DNA of 64,000 nt from contig JAFGMI010000038.1 of assembly GCA_016927595.1 (NCBI GenBank), forward strand, positions 1 to 64,000, read 5' to 3'. The position numbers and the translations under genes were made by a program. The DNA comes from Melioribacteraceae bacterium. Lineage in GTDB: Bacteria; Bacteroidota; Ignavibacteria; Ignavibacteriales; Melioribacteraceae. Within the stretch, counting starts at the first letter, position 1, and each line of letters opens with the position of its first letter. Of the stretch, positions 27,183-35,766 are shown one piece after another. The notes below the pieces were generated by a model. That model did no database searches and was not told where the DNA came from. It saw only the letters and a list, made by a program, of their open reading frames with translations.

Positions 27183-28889
27183 TTATTTTTTAAATAAAAT
27201 TTTACCAGCAACTATTGTCATTAGAACTTCAGTATTTTTTAAGATTTCATCTTCTGCAGTCAGAAGGTTTTGTGACAGCACAGTCAGATCCGCCAGTTTA
27301 CCTTTTTCAATTGATCCTTTAATATTTTCCTCGAATGCAGCATAAGCGCCATTAATGGTATATGACTTCAGAGCTTCAAGCCGGCTCATTTTCTGATCAG
27401 GGAAAAATACGCTGCCGTCATTCAGTTTCCTTGTTACAGTTGAGTAGTAACATTGAATGGGACTGATATCTTCAACTGGCGAATCAGTTCCGTTGCATAT
27501 TACAGCCCCCGAGTCAATAAGTTTTCTCCAGACATAAGCCCCTTCTTCCGCACGTTTATAACCAAGCCGCTTAATAACAAATGTCGCATCTGATGTACAA
27601 TGAACTCCTTGCATTGAGGCAACAACTCCGAGTTGTGCAAATCTTCCGATATCATTTTTCGACAGATGCTGTGCATGTTCAACACGCCAGCGTTTATCCG
27701 ATTTGGTTGTATCCGAAGAAATCACCCTTTCATAAATGTTTAATATTTCCCGGTTGCCTCTGTCGCCGATAGCATGAGTACATAACTGAAATCCGTTGAG
27801 TAATGCAATTTCAGCAGTCCGCTTAATCTCTGGAAGCGGTGTTAGATTCAAACCGGTATACCCGGCTAAATCCTCATAAGGTTCAAGCATCCATGCTCCA
27901 CGGGAACCGAGCGCACCATCTATATAAGTTTTAACAGAGCGGACGGTTAAATGATTATTTCCGTATCCTATAATTCTGTATTCTGGAAGTTTTGCTTTCA
28001 AATTAGCGAAATCATCACCGATCATTACATTTAGTCTTATTTTCAAACTGTTTTCATCTGCAAGCTTTTTATAATAGTCGATTACATCAAAGGGCTGACC
28101 TGCATCGTGAAAAGTTGTTATTCCGTTTTCGAGGCACTTATCTATGGCTGCAAAGATTCTTTGCTTGAATATTTCTTCCTTTTCCTTTTCTGTTTTACTG
28201 CTATAATCTTCTATGTACCTGATGTTTATTAATTCTTCTGCAGTTTCTTCGAATACGCCTATCGCTTTACCGTTTTCGTCGCGCACTATTCGACCGCCGG
28301 CGGGATCCTTTGTTGAGTCAGTAATCCCCGCTATATCCATCGCTTTTGAATTTACAAATACTGCGTGCCCGCTGGCATGAGTAAGCATTACAGGATGAAA
28401 CGGTACGGCATCGCTTAACACATCATGAACCGGATATCCTTCGATGTTTGGCACCGGAACAGGATCCCATTTCTCCTGATGCCAGCCTCGTCCGATTATC
28501 CATTCCCCCGGCTTCAACTTATGAGATTCGGCAGCAACCAAAGCGATTATTTCATCCCAGTTTTTGGCGTCGCCTAAATTAAGAGTTAATAATGAATTCC
28601 CCAGTCCTGTTAAATGTGCATGACTATCAATAAAGCCGGGAATAACAGTTTTACCTTCAAGATCTATCACTTCAGTTGAGGGTCCTATAAAACTTTGAAT
28701 ATCATCATCGGTACCGACGAACATAATTGTATCGGATTTAACCGCCACAGCTCTGAAATCCTTACTGTCGTCGGTAATTGTTATTATGTTTCCATTAAAC
28801 AGTACAAGCGAAGCTTCTTCTTTTTTGTCTTCACAACCTGATAGGAAAAAAATCATTAAAAACGGCAATACTTTAACAAATAATTTCAT
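27183..28889 (-). CDS. YtcJ-like amidohydrolase lipoprotein
   Basis: A 568-residue metal-dependent hydrolase with an N-terminal lipoprotein signal (MIFFLSGCEDKK, lipobox cysteine near residue 19). Features of the amidohydrolase superfamily, YtcJ/NfdA branch, are GKTVIPGFIDSHAHLTG (first metal His pair), LCTHAIGDRGNREIL, WRVEHAQHL and VICNGTDSPVEDISPI (metal Asp). The natural substrate is unknown, often N-substituted amides. It is divergent from the M28 peptidase. Confidence 0.87.
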   Translation of the reverse strand: MKLFVKVLPFLMIFFLSGCEDKKEEASLVLFNGNIITITDDSKDFRAVAVKSDTIMFVGTDDDIQSFIGPSTEVIDLEGKTVIPGFIDSHAHLTGLGNSLLTLNLGDAKNWDEIIALVAAESHKLKPGEWIIGRGWHQEKWDPVPVPNIEGYPVHDVLSDAVPFHPVMLTHASGHAVFVNSKAMDIAGITDSTKDPAGGRIVRDENGKAIGVFEETAEELINIRYIEDYSSKTEKEKEEIFKQRIFAAIDKCLENGITTFHDAGQPFDVIDYYKKLADENSLKIRLNVMIGDDFANLKAKLPEYRIIGYGNNHLTVRSVKTYIDGALGSRGAWMLEPYEDLAGYTGLNLTPLPEIKRTAEIALLNGFQLCTHAIGDRGNREILNIYERVISSDTTKSDKRWRVEHAQHLSKNDIGRFAQLGVVASMQGVHCTSDATFVIKRLGYKRAEEGAYVWRKLIDSGAVICNGTDSPVEDISPIQCYYSTVTRKLNDGSVFFPDQKMSRLEALKSYTINGAYAAFEENIKGSIEKGKLADLTVLSQNLLTAEDEILKNTEVLMTIVAGKILFKK

Positions 28890-29031
28890 AGGTTTCTCTT
28901 TAGTTCCGAAATCATTTTATTTATGATGCTAAAGATAATATATTTGAGCTGTATATGAAGAATTATCAAGCAATATTTAACCGGAATTTAAGTTTGGGAA
29001 ATCTGATTGTCAGAAATAATTCTACTGAAAG

Positions 29032-30669
29032 GTGAATAAAATTTTAAAATATTATTTATTCCTGCTGTTCATACCGTCGGCAGTATTTTTGCAGACCGAC
29101 CGGGACAAAGAAGAATTCCTGTCAATTTCCGGGAATGTGATGCAGCACTTGAAAATACTCGGAAGTGATATATTCGAAGGCAGAGGCACAGGGACAATCG
29201 GTTCAGCCCTGGCGGCAAAATATCTTGCACTAAGATTGGAAGAATATGGTTTGATACCAGCCGGAAATAACAGTACGTACTATCAGTATATACCAATGCA
29301 CGGAAACCGTCCGCTTCAATCCACTGAATTAATTCTCTACAGCGATAACCAGATTAAACAACTTCAGCTTTATAAGGATTACTTTATTGACGGCGCCGGG
29401 GACAGGTCGATAATTCCAGCCAAAACAGAACTCATCTTTGCAGGCTATGGAATTATTGCCCCCGAGTACGACTATAATGATTATGAAAATATTGATGTTG
29501 AAGACAAGATTGTTGTTTTTATTGACGGTGAGCCCAACTCGGATAATGAGGATTACTTTACAGGACCCGATCCAACTGTTTACAGCTATCCCGGTTCAAA
29601 GCAGAGACTCGCCCGGTCAAGAGGTGCCATAGGAACCATACATCTGCCATTAACGGCAGATTCAAAAGTATGGGAAAAAATGATAAGCGAATTTTATTTT
29701 GAAGACGTTAGACTGGCATATTCGGTCAGTTCATCATTAAATCTCTTTTTTAACAACTCAATTGCGGATTGGATTTTTAATGGATCGGCAGCAGTATGGG
29801 ATGATATTTTAAAGATGCATTTAACAAATAAATTAAAAAGTTTTCCTCTTAATAAATCTCTTACTTTTAAAGGCGAGTTTAAGCGAAGGGATTTTATCGA
29901 TCAGAATGTTCTGGGATTGATTGAGGGATCAACCCGGAATGATGAACTGATTATTGTTTCGGCGCATTACGATCATCTGGGTATAGGGCTCCCCGCCGAG
30001 GGTGATTCCGTTTACAACGGCGTATTCGATAATGCCATCGGTTGTGCAGCAATGCTCGAGGCTGCCAGATTAATTACTGAGGGCAATACCCCGCTGAAAA
30101 GATCCGTCCTGTTTTTGTTTGTAACGGGTGAAGAAAAGGGTTTGCTGGGTTCGCGTTATTATACCGATCATCCGTTCGTACCATTACATAAAACCGCTGC
30201 AAATATCAATATTGACGGCGTACCCTTTATAGATGAATTTAAATCTATCGTGTGTTTCGGTTATGATTTGTCCACTTTAAAAAATAATGTTGACCGTACA
30301 GCTGCCGCATTGAACCTTTCTGTAAAAGAAATTCCACAACAGTTCTCCACTTCAGAAACCTTTAATCGTTCAGATCAAATAGCATTTGCTAATGCGGGCA
30401 TCCCTTCGATATTGATTATGGACGCTGCCGATTATGTTAACACCGATACGGAAGCAGGCATGGCTAAATTGATTGAATATTCTGAGAACATATATCATAC
30501 TCCGTTCGACGATTTATCTCAGAAGATAAATTATAAAGCTGTTGTGCAGTATGTTGAGCTTATTAAAAATCTTATTGTCGATATTGCCAATGATGATAAT
30601 ACACCGGAATGGAATAAAGGTATAAATTTCAGACTTATACGTTTAAGAACAATTGCGGAAAAAAGGTAA
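29032..30669 (+). CDS. M28-family metalloaminopeptidase, exported
   Basis: A 545-residue di-zinc peptidase with a signal peptide (LFLLFIPSAVFLQ). A PA insert domain (about 125-260) precedes the M28 catalytic part. Metal and catalytic residues are visible: SAHYDHLGIG, FDNAIGCAA (bridging Asp), VTGEEKGLLGS (Glu base and ligand), NINIDG and IYHTPFDD (last His). The start is GTG with an AAGG just before it. It probably removes N-terminal residues from peptides in the periplasm and lies 2 nt ahead of the pstS-like gene. Confidence 0.88.
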   Translation: MNKILKYYLFLLFIPSAVFLQTDRDKEEFLSISGNVMQHLKILGSDIFEGRGTGTIGSALAAKYLALRLEEYGLIPAGNNSTYYQYIPMHGNRPLQSTELILYSDNQIKQLQLYKDYFIDGAGDRSIIPAKTELIFAGYGIIAPEYDYNDYENIDVEDKIVVFIDGEPNSDNEDYFTGPDPTVYSYPGSKQRLARSRGAIGTIHLPLTADSKVWEKMISEFYFEDVRLAYSVSSSLNLFFNNSIADWIFNGSAAVWDDILKMHLTNKLKSFPLNKSLTFKGEFKRRDFIDQNVLGLIEGSTRNDELIIVSAHYDHLGIGLPAEGDSVYNGVFDNAIGCAAMLEAARLITEGNTPLKRSVLFLFVTGEEKGLLGSRYYTDHPFVPLHKTAANINIDGVPFIDEFKSIVCFGYDLSTLKNNVDRTAAALNLSVKEIPQQFSTSETFNRSDQIAFANAGIPSILIMDAADYVNTDTEAGMAKLIEYSENIYHTPFDDLSQKINYKAVVQYVELIKNLIVDIANDDNTPEWNKGINFRLIRLRTIAEKR

Positions 30670-30671
30670 TT

Positions 30672-31505
30672 ATGAATTTTATAAAAGTCTATTCATTAGT
30701 ATTACTCGTGTCTCTTTTGCTAAGCTGTTCATCATCGCGTGTGGAAGTTGCAATCATCAAAATAAAAGGCTCGGATACAATGCTTCCGCTAACACAAATA
30801 CTTGCTGAAGAGTACATGGTTAATAACCCCGGTATATCAATTTACGTCGAGGGAGGCGGGACAAGTTCGGGAGTTAAATCCTTAATCCGCGGAGAAACAG
30901 ATATATGCTCAGCTTCAAGAGGATTGAAATCCGATGAAGCACGCGAACTTGCAGATTACTATGAATCGCTTGGCATGTACTATCTGATCGCAAAAGACGC
31001 TCTCTCAATCTATGTAAATCCCGATAATCCGGTCAATAATCTGTCTATCGGTCAGTTAAGGGATATATTTACATGCAGGATTAACAACTGGAAGCAGGTA
31101 GGCGGAAAGGATTTACCTGTAAAACTTGTCGGCAGAAACTATAACTCCGGAACATTTTTTTACTTTAAGGAACATGTGCTCGAAGGGGAAGAATACTGCA
31201 AAAGTATTGAGATTGAACCAACTACAGCAGACGTTATTGAATATGTGCTGAAGAATCCGAATGCTATAGGTTATGGCGGATTGAATTACGGAGCAGATGT
31301 TAAAATGATTTCGGTTGATAACGTAAGACCTGAAGAAGAGAATGCCCGGAATGATAAGTATCCCATAACACGCTACCTGCATTTCTTTACGCAAAGGTCC
31401 CCGAGCGGTGCCGTTAAAAATTTTATCGACTGGACGTTGTCCCCCGAGGGTCAGAAAATAATCAAGAAAGCGGGATTTATTCCATTATGGCAAATAAAAA
31501 CATGA
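30672..31505 (+). CDS. Phosphate ABC transporter substrate-binding lipoprotein (PstS-like)
   Basis: A 277-residue periplasmic binding protein with a lipobox (LVSLLLSCSSS). Phosphate-binding motifs of the PstS type are visible: IKGSDTMLPLTQILAEEY, VEGGGTSSGVKSLIRGE, DICSASRGLK, and GRNYNSGTFFYFKEHVL (the Arg-x-x-x-Ser-Gly-Thr motif). The shorter length is usual for PstS-like proteins of this phylum. No pstCAB genes follow, so its transporter must be elsewhere. Confidence 0.85.
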   Translation: MNFIKVYSLVLLVSLLLSCSSSRVEVAIIKIKGSDTMLPLTQILAEEYMVNNPGISIYVEGGGTSSGVKSLIRGETDICSASRGLKSDEARELADYYESLGMYYLIAKDALSIYVNPDNPVNNLSIGQLRDIFTCRINNWKQVGGKDLPVKLVGRNYNSGTFFYFKEHVLEGEEYCKSIEIEPTTADVIEYVLKNPNAIGYGGLNYGADVKMISVDNVRPEEENARNDKYPITRYLHFFTQRSPSGAVKNFIDWTLSPEGQKIIKKAGFIPLWQIKT

Positions 31506-31539
31506 TGACCGGATAGTAATTGGCTCCAGTCATGCATGT

Positions 31540-32433
31540 TTAAAATGTTAATGTAATACCTAACTTGAACTGCTCATATGCTAAAGGTTTTGCAGTATCA
31601 AAAGGCCAGTTCATATTATCCTTTTTAAGCAGGAAAAATACGTATTGGTATGCGCCTCTTAAGGCAACATTCATAATTGGACCTGCAGCGGGCACTCGAT
31701 CCATTATTTCTTCGATAAACTCGCCAAGAGCGTGGTAACCCGAATGTTCAATCGCGAAACTTCCCAGCCACTTCCAGAACAAAACCCTCGGGTAAATAAC
31801 CGAACCCTCATAGGATAAATTGAAGGCAATCATGCTTGCGATTTCGAGTTTAGCGCCCACCTCGGATAATGATCCGAATCTGATTGAATTTCCATAATAA
31901 TCAGCAATTTTCTGAGGACCTTTTATCAATGATGCCGGGCTATTCGTATTAACGGGTTCAAGCCTGTTGAACTTCGACCACTGTACTGCAGTCTGATTAT
32001 AAGGTATAAACGCTACCGGTCCTATTTTAAATCCGTATCCTTTTCTGTTTCCGAATCCGAATCTGTAAAGCTCACTTGCAAACTGATGTTCACCAGGTGA
32101 ATTTTCCGATCTTAACGTGTTACTAATTTTAGAACCGAAAATATAGCGGCTGTCTAAATCAAGAATTAAATCATCGTAATCGGAATCAATTTCACTGTAT
32201 CCGAGTTTAAGTTCAATAGAACCGATATCAGCAAAACTATCTTCATAACTTTTGTGAATTAAGATCCCGGTTCCGTAATTGAATTCGATCATCGGACGTG
32301 ATTCACCATACCACTCGAAAAAATCGTCATCCCAATCATCCCAGCCTCTCGATTTCTTTTTCCCCTGAGCTATTAATAGTGAAAACGACAGGAGAATCAG
32401 AATCAGAATCATAAATGATTTTTTTAACTCCAT
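31540..32433 (-). CDS. Exported protein of unknown function, probably outer membrane
   Basis: A 297-residue protein with a signal peptide (residues 1-22, ending SLLIAQ). A strongly charged linker (KKKSRGWDDWDDDFFEW) is followed by alternating beta-strand-like segments and a terminal phenylalanine (KLGITLTF), which is typical of outer-membrane beta-barrels. No family is recognised. It ends 35 nt from the convergent pstS-like gene. Confidence 0.68.
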   Translation of the reverse strand: MELKKSFMILILILLSFSLLIAQGKKKSRGWDDWDDDFFEWYGESRPMIEFNYGTGILIHKSYEDSFADIGSIELKLGYSEIDSDYDDLILDLDSRYIFGSKISNTLRSENSPGEHQFASELYRFGFGNRKGYGFKIGPVAFIPYNQTAVQWSKFNRLEPVNTNSPASLIKGPQKIADYYGNSIRFGSLSEVGAKLEIASMIAFNLSYEGSVIYPRVLFWKWLGSFAIEHSGYHALGEFIEEIMDRVPAAGPIMNVALRGAYQYVFFLLKKDNMNWPFDTAKPLAYEQFKLGITLTF

Positions 32434-32527
32434 GATTTCCCCTCGATTAAATAATTTGAAATCGAATATTTAGACGGGATTAACTGCCGGGATGTTACAG
32501 ACTTTCACAATTTTGTTCGGAAAGAAA

Positions 32528-32914
32528 TTACTTTTTCTGTTCAAGTGCCTTTAATAGAGTATCCATCAGAACATCATTCTGTACAGGTTTTGTAAGAAAT
32601 ATATCTATACCTGCATTATAGGCATTGTCCTTGTCTCTTTGAAATGCGTGGGCTGATAAACCAACTATAGGAATGTTTTTATATTTCTCTTTCTGACGAA
32701 GTTCGCGGGTTAACTGAAGTCCGTCTTTTTTTCCCTTCAGGGAAATATCCATTAAAATTATGCTGAAATTATTTTTATCTATTTTTTCGTAGAATGAATC
32801 TGAGTTGTCACATATTTCAAGATCGAATTTCCTTTTCAGGAAAATCTGTAAAAACTTTTGGTTCTCATAATCATCTTCAACGACTAATAGTCTCGGTTTT
32901 TTCTCTTCGGACAT
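32528..32914 (-). CDS. Stand-alone response-regulator receiver protein
   Basis: A 128-residue CheY-like receiver with no output domain. The acidic pair is in LVVEDDYENQ, the phospho-acceptor Asp is in IILMDISLKGKKDG (about residue 58), and the conserved lysine is in FLTKPV. The Ser of VGLSAHAF takes the Thr/Ser switch position. No histidine kinase is nearby, so it probably acts within a phosphorelay encoded elsewhere. Confidence 0.87.
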   Translation of the reverse strand: MSEEKKPRLLVVEDDYENQKFLQIFLKRKFDLEICDNSDSFYEKIDKNNFSIILMDISLKGKKDGLQLTRELRQKEKYKNIPIVGLSAHAFQRDKDNAYNAGIDIFLTKPVQNDVLMDTLLKALEQKK

Positions 32915-32987
32915 ATCTAAATCTCATTGTTGATTTAACTAGCGTGTCAAAAATAACTAAATGTACTTAGAAACAAAATAGTAAAAT

Positions 32988-33656
32988 TTACTTAAAACTT
33001 GCAACATCAACGAATTTCTTTCTGTTAATATCAGGTACACAGCAATTCATTGCAGGAAAACCGGTTACCAGAATTAAAAAAGGCTTTTCATTTGCAGGGC
33101 GGTTTAATATTTTATTAAGGAAATTCATCGGACTCGGTGTATGAGTTAAAGTTGCCAGACCCGATAAGTGCAGTGAGGTTATTAATATACCGCAGGCAAT
33201 TCCTACCGACTCCTTTGTATAGTAATGTTTTATTACTTTCTTATTGATATCCGCACTGTATTTCTGTTCAAAAATAACTATAAGATAAGGTGCAGTTTCC
33301 AAAAAAGGTTTAAACTGGTTTGTATCGAAGGGCTTTAAGGCTTTCAGCCAATCAGCAGGAGCTTTTTTCTCGTAGAATTCCTTTTCTTCTTCCTCCGCCT
33401 TAATCCTTATTTCTTTCTTTATCTCCGGGTCGGACACGATTACAAAATGCCACGGCTGCATATTGGCTCCGCTTGGTGCTGTGCAAGCAGATTTAACAGC
33501 GTTTTCTATTAGAACAGCCGGTACTTTTTTAGCAGAAAAATCACGAACTGTCCTGCGAAGCGAGACCTCCCGATAAAATGATTCGGATCTTTTTATCATT
33601 TCTTCTTCGGGAAACTGAAGTCTGTTTATGTAAGGTGTGAATCTGTCTTTTGACAT
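32988..33656 (-). CDS. Iodotyrosine-deiodinase-like flavoprotein (nitroreductase superfamily)
   Basis: A 222-residue FMN-dependent protein. The block RRTVRDFSAKK and TAPSGANMQPWHFVIVSDPE match the IYD branch, as do ATLTHTPSPMNFLNKIL and RPANEKPFLILVTGFPA. The lid triad that binds the amino-acid zwitterion in iodotyrosine deiodinases appears with the same spacing, Glu91, Tyr95 and Lys116. It could reductively dehalogenate halotyrosines, or act on a related aromatic amino acid. It lies 18 nt downstream of the permease gene on the minus strand. Confidence 0.83.
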   Translation of the reverse strand: MSKDRFTPYINRLQFPEEEMIKRSESFYREVSLRRTVRDFSAKKVPAVLIENAVKSACTAPSGANMQPWHFVIVSDPEIKKEIRIKAEEEEKEFYEKKAPADWLKALKPFDTNQFKPFLETAPYLIVIFEQKYSADINKKVIKHYYTKESVGIACGILITSLHLSGLATLTHTPSPMNFLNKILNRPANEKPFLILVTGFPAMNCCVPDINRKKFVDVASFK

Positions 33657-33674
33657 ATTTCAGATAAAAGTTAA

Positions 33675-35762
33675 TTACTGATCAAATTGAATTCTTAACT
33701 GGGATATGGTTTTAATATCCCCGATTATAGTCAGTCTGTCCCCGACTTCAAGAACGGTTCTGCCTTTTGGGACAATAATTTTATTTTCTCTTCTTAATAA
33801 AGCCACCAGGCAGTTCTCGGGTAATTTTACTTCATGTAAAGCTTTTCCGATAAGCACGTTAGATTTCGTATTATTGCTTATAAGCAGTGAATAAAAACTC
33901 TCATCATGAAGCAATGATTCTTTAAGTTCCTGCTCATCCTTTGCGAGCTGCCATTCGTTCATAAAGTTTTCATCGTCAACTCTTCCGGCAATCTGGGCAA
34001 GTATTCTTAAATGCTGTGTCGGATCTTTCTCCGGACTGATCAGAAAGAAGATGGCATTTACTATTTCTTCTCCTTCGGTTTCCTGCGTCAAAGGGTTGAA
34101 AATACATGTTCTTATTCCCGCAGATGATCTCACCAAAACCATTTCAGGATGATCAATTCCATCAACCCTGAAGTGAGGGAGAGCAACTCCTCTTGTAACA
34201 GGTGTAGCACCTATACGGGTTCCATCCATTATCTGTTTGCGGATCTGTTCTTTGGAAAGAGGAAGTATTATTTCGAGCCATTCGGATACCTGAAAAACGA
34301 CTTCATCAAAATCCATTTTATCTTTGAATTCGAAGACTTTACTGCGCAGTACAATTTCATCGAACGGATCGCCTTTTCTCAACCCTTTTTCTTTCAATAT
34401 GCCGCGAAGCTCACTGTCAAGTCCAACAAATCTCTGTCTGCCAAGTCTTTCAAATATATGATATATAGCGCCGGACCTTTCGGTTCGTTTGCGTGCGTAA
34501 TACCAGTACCAAAAAATTCCTAAAAGTATTAAAACAAGTGAAAAGACAACCGGCAGTGCACCCATCTGTAGAATAAGAAACAGTGAAGTTACTATTCCGG
34601 CAATCTGAGTCCAGGGATAAAAAGGCGATTTATATCCCGGATCATACGAAGTAATTTTACTTTCGCGCATAACTATTACTGCAACAGATAGGAGTGCGAA
34701 TATCAGCAGTTGAAAGGCACTCGCCAGTTTTGCGATCTTTATAGGATCGAATACCAGCAGATTTACTATTATAACCAACACGGTAATAATTAAGGAATTT
34801 ACAGGTGTTCCGTTGCTCGAAATTTTTCTGAAGAATGTCGGAATGATATGATCCCGGCTCATTGCCAACGGGTATCTTGATGCACTTAAAATACCGGCGT
34901 TTGCAACCGAAATAAAAGACAAAAATGCTGCAACGGTAATAACGATAAGTCCGACTTCACCGGATATATATTTTGCGACAGTTGCAGGTACTGTGAGATT
35001 GCCAGTAATTTTTTCCAAAGGAAGGACTCCTACCATTACCACGGTACCCAGCAGGTAAATTATGAATGCAGTACCCAATGAATAAAAAATTGATAAGGGA
35101 ATGTTCCTCTCAGGATTTTTAATTTCCTCCGAAAGGCTTGCAACTTTGGTAACACCGATGTAGCTGATGAACACTAAACCGGTAGTCGCAAAAAAAGATG
35201 AAAACTCAATTTCAAAAACTCCGGAAAGGTTTTCTTCAGAAATATTTAACGTACCATTGCCTATAAAAAGCATCAGGATAATTAATAATCCGCTTACAAG
35301 GAGCGATTGAACTTTTCCACTTTTTTTTGCTCCAAGCATATTTACAACCCCGAGCAGTATAGCGATAAAGACTGCGATAATCGTCATGTCGAAATCAGGT
35401 ATAAATAATAAAGTATAGGCACTGATCCCGATCAATGCGAAGGCAACTTTAAGAATCAGAAGAAGCCAGACACCAATTCCTCCGATTGCCCCGGTCATCG
35501 GTCCCAGTGACCGGTCAAGGAAATAATATACACCGCCGGCACGTGGCATGGCTGTGGACAGCTCAATGTTGCTAAGAACCGATGGAATCAGAAGTAATAC
35601 TGCCATTGCATAGGCTAAAATGAAAGCCGGACCGGTCATTGAAGCAGCGAGACCCGGCAAGAGAAAAAAACCGCCGCTAATAGTTGATCCGGTTGCTATG
35701 GCATAGACATCAAACAGACCGAGTTCTTTTTTGAGTCTTGCTTTTTTATCGGCTTTTGGCAT
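33675..35762 (-). CDS. APC-family amino-acid permease fused to PTS EIIA and RCK_C domains
   Basis: A 695-residue fusion. The N-terminal ~430 residues are a 12-helix APC-superfamily transporter (AIATGSTISGGFFLLPGLAA; SRYPLAMSRDHIIPTFF). Residues about 465-615 form an EIIA-type-2 domain with the phospho-acceptor histidine in TRGVALPHFRVDG. The last ~70 residues look like RCK_C/TrkA_C (LPENCLVALLRRENKIIVPK). The appended domains probably regulate transport by phosphorylation and ligand binding. Start lies 4 nt after the S46 peptidase stop, so peptidase and permease may work together on peptides and amino acids. Confidence 0.87.
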   Translation of the reverse strand: MPKADKKARLKKELGLFDVYAIATGSTISGGFFLLPGLAASMTGPAFILAYAMAVLLLIPSVLSNIELSTAMPRAGGVYYFLDRSLGPMTGAIGGIGVWLLLILKVAFALIGISAYTLLFIPDFDMTIIAVFIAILLGVVNMLGAKKSGKVQSLLVSGLLIILMLFIGNGTLNISEENLSGVFEIEFSSFFATTGLVFISYIGVTKVASLSEEIKNPERNIPLSIFYSLGTAFIIYLLGTVVMVGVLPLEKITGNLTVPATVAKYISGEVGLIVITVAAFLSFISVANAGILSASRYPLAMSRDHIIPTFFRKISSNGTPVNSLIITVLVIIVNLLVFDPIKIAKLASAFQLLIFALLSVAVIVMRESKITSYDPGYKSPFYPWTQIAGIVTSLFLILQMGALPVVFSLVLILLGIFWYWYYARKRTERSGAIYHIFERLGRQRFVGLDSELRGILKEKGLRKGDPFDEIVLRSKVFEFKDKMDFDEVVFQVSEWLEIILPLSKEQIRKQIMDGTRIGATPVTRGVALPHFRVDGIDHPEMVLVRSSAGIRTCIFNPLTQETEGEEIVNAIFFLISPEKDPTQHLRILAQIAGRVDDENFMNEWQLAKDEQELKESLLHDESFYSLLISNNTKSNVLIGKALHEVKLPENCLVALLRRENKIIVPKGRTVLEVGDRLTIIGDIKTISQLRIQFDQ

Positions 35763-35766
35763 TTTG

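Noticed and set aside
31505-31533. Imperfect hairpin ATGACCGG / CCAGTCAT between two convergent genes as a terminator
   Set aside because: The stem has a mismatch and a 13-nt loop, and no U-run follows, so I do not call it.
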